Shown: piece after piece, positions 5,465 through 5,855 of the stretch
Position numbering within the stretch: position 1 is the first letter of the stretch
Layout of the letters: every line of letters starts with the position of its first letter
From: Proteobacteria bacterium UBA6492
GTDB lineage: Bacteria; Pseudomonadota; Gammaproteobacteria; UBA6429; Thiohalophilaceae
Reading direction: 5' to 3'
Assembly: GCA_002436485.1 (NCBI GenBank)
Contig: DJMK01000194.1
Coordinates: 9,278 to 15,132 of the forward strand
DNA length: 5,855 nucleotides
The notes under the pieces: model-generated
Databases searched by the model: none
What the model was told of the DNA's origin: nothing
What the model saw: only the letters and a program-made list of their open reading frames with translations
Program-made: the position numbers and the translations under genes

Positions 5465-5855
5465 AACGAGATATGAAATCCTCCGCTATGTAGTTTATTC
5501 ATGACCAGCATAGTAATACAGGCGGTCAGCTCAGGCATGAGGTGATCTCGTTCATCCCCGACTCGCAGGTCCAGCTCGTTGCAGCGTTTTATCATATCGT
5601 TGAGAACCTCGTTGATACGATACTTGTATTCGCCGGTCCATCTTTCCACGACATGCATGATTTCTTTTCTGACGCTACGTATATATTTCGAAGCTTTTTC
5701 TTTTCCGCCGTCATCCTTACTAACAAATAGTTTGTTGAGGTCAATATCAAAAAACTCCGGATGGTCCATGCCATATCGTTCACGTTTTTGCTCATAATAC
5801 TCGCGTAACGTTATCCTGATTTTTTCCACCGGGTATTCGGTTTGCTTGTTACGTA
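5461..5855 (-). CDS. hypothetical protein, start lies beyond the window (partial)
   Basis: I do not recognise this protein. The frame is open to the right edge of the window. The first possible start inside is GTG 5829 (122 residues), but it has no ribosome binding site, and the frame continues upstream as RNKQTEYP without a stop, so the true start is probably outside. The visible part is highly charged and looks mostly helical: REYYEQKRERYGMDHPEFFDI near the N-side, KYIRSVRKEIMHVVERW in the middle, then INEVLNDMIKRCNELDL and a more hydrophobic MPELTACITMLVMNKL near the end. It has no signal peptide, membrane helix, zinc-binding cluster or ATP-grasp motif. The stop overlaps the start of the ATP-grasp gene by 4 bases (ATGA), so the two are co-translated and may act together, possibly as accessory or substrate-binding partner (inference). 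A gene is likely; the function is unknown. Confidence 0.75.
   Translation of the reverse strand, partial: RNKQTEYPVEKIRITLREYYEQKRERYGMDHPEFFDIDLNKLFVSKDDGGKEKASKYIRSVRKEIMHVVERWTGEYKYRINEVLNDMIKRCNELDLRVGDERDHLMPELTACITMLVMNKLHSGGFHISL
5480..5484 (-). promoter_or_regulatory. distant Shine-Dalgarno for the Ddl-like ATP-grasp gene
   Basis: On the minus strand, GGAGG (5484-5480) lies 15 bases before the ATG at 5464, much further than the usual 5-9. It sits inside the last codons of the upstream gene. No better start codon is in frame between them, so initiation is likely to depend on termination-reinitiation at the ATGA overlap, perhaps helped by this site. Confidence 0.4.

Noticed and set aside
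5542..5797. Overlapping frames on both strands within the small hypothetical gene
   Set aside because: They lie wholly within a frame that is linked by an ATGA overlap to the ATP-grasp gene and is open to the window edge; the alternatives have unlikely composition.

Overview
The window looks like chromosomal DNA from a free-living gammaproteobacterium. This is inferred mainly from the stand-alone 165-residue PncC/CinA-C protein, which resembles the enterobacterial one in length and motifs, and from the Anbu/alpha-E/ATP-grasp gene set, which is common in Proteobacteria. Base composition is moderate and genes are tightly packed. I see no tRNA, rRNA, CRISPR array, insertion sequence or phage gene.

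Layout: (1) Bases 1-162 are a leader with short repeats and an inverted repeat, followed by a small PilZ-domain gene (163-468, +). (2) A 175-base gap without a gene precedes pncC (644-1141, +). (3) Only 6 bases further on, two minus-strand genes end against pncC. They are an alpha-E (DUF403) protein (1148-2077) and, upstream of it, a circularly permuted type 2 ATP-grasp protein (2080-3537). The two are 2 bases apart and form an operon. (4) A divergent intergenic region of about 150 bases carries a near-consensus sigma-70 promoter for the minus-strand pair and several short repeats. (5) The Anbu proteasome-like peptidase gene (3686-4420, +) reads away from it. (6) Again 6 bases further on, a convergent minus-strand operon ends: a D-Ala-D-Ala-ligase-like ATP-grasp protein (4427-5464), joined by a 4-base ATGA overlap to an unrecognised upstream gene that runs off the right edge.

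The biologically interesting block is 1148-5855. The ATP-grasp (COG2308), alpha-E (COG2307) and Anbu (COG3484) families recur together in bacterial genomes, usually with a transglutaminase-like protease, and have been proposed to form a peptide ligation/modification and proteolysis system whose substrate is unknown. Here Anbu is divergent from its usual partners, no transglutaminase gene lies in the window, and a second, differently built ATP-grasp ligase with an unknown small partner faces Anbu. A plausible but untested reading is that two ligases build or attach a peptide and Anbu trims or degrades the product. The PilZ and PncC genes look like ordinary neighbours.
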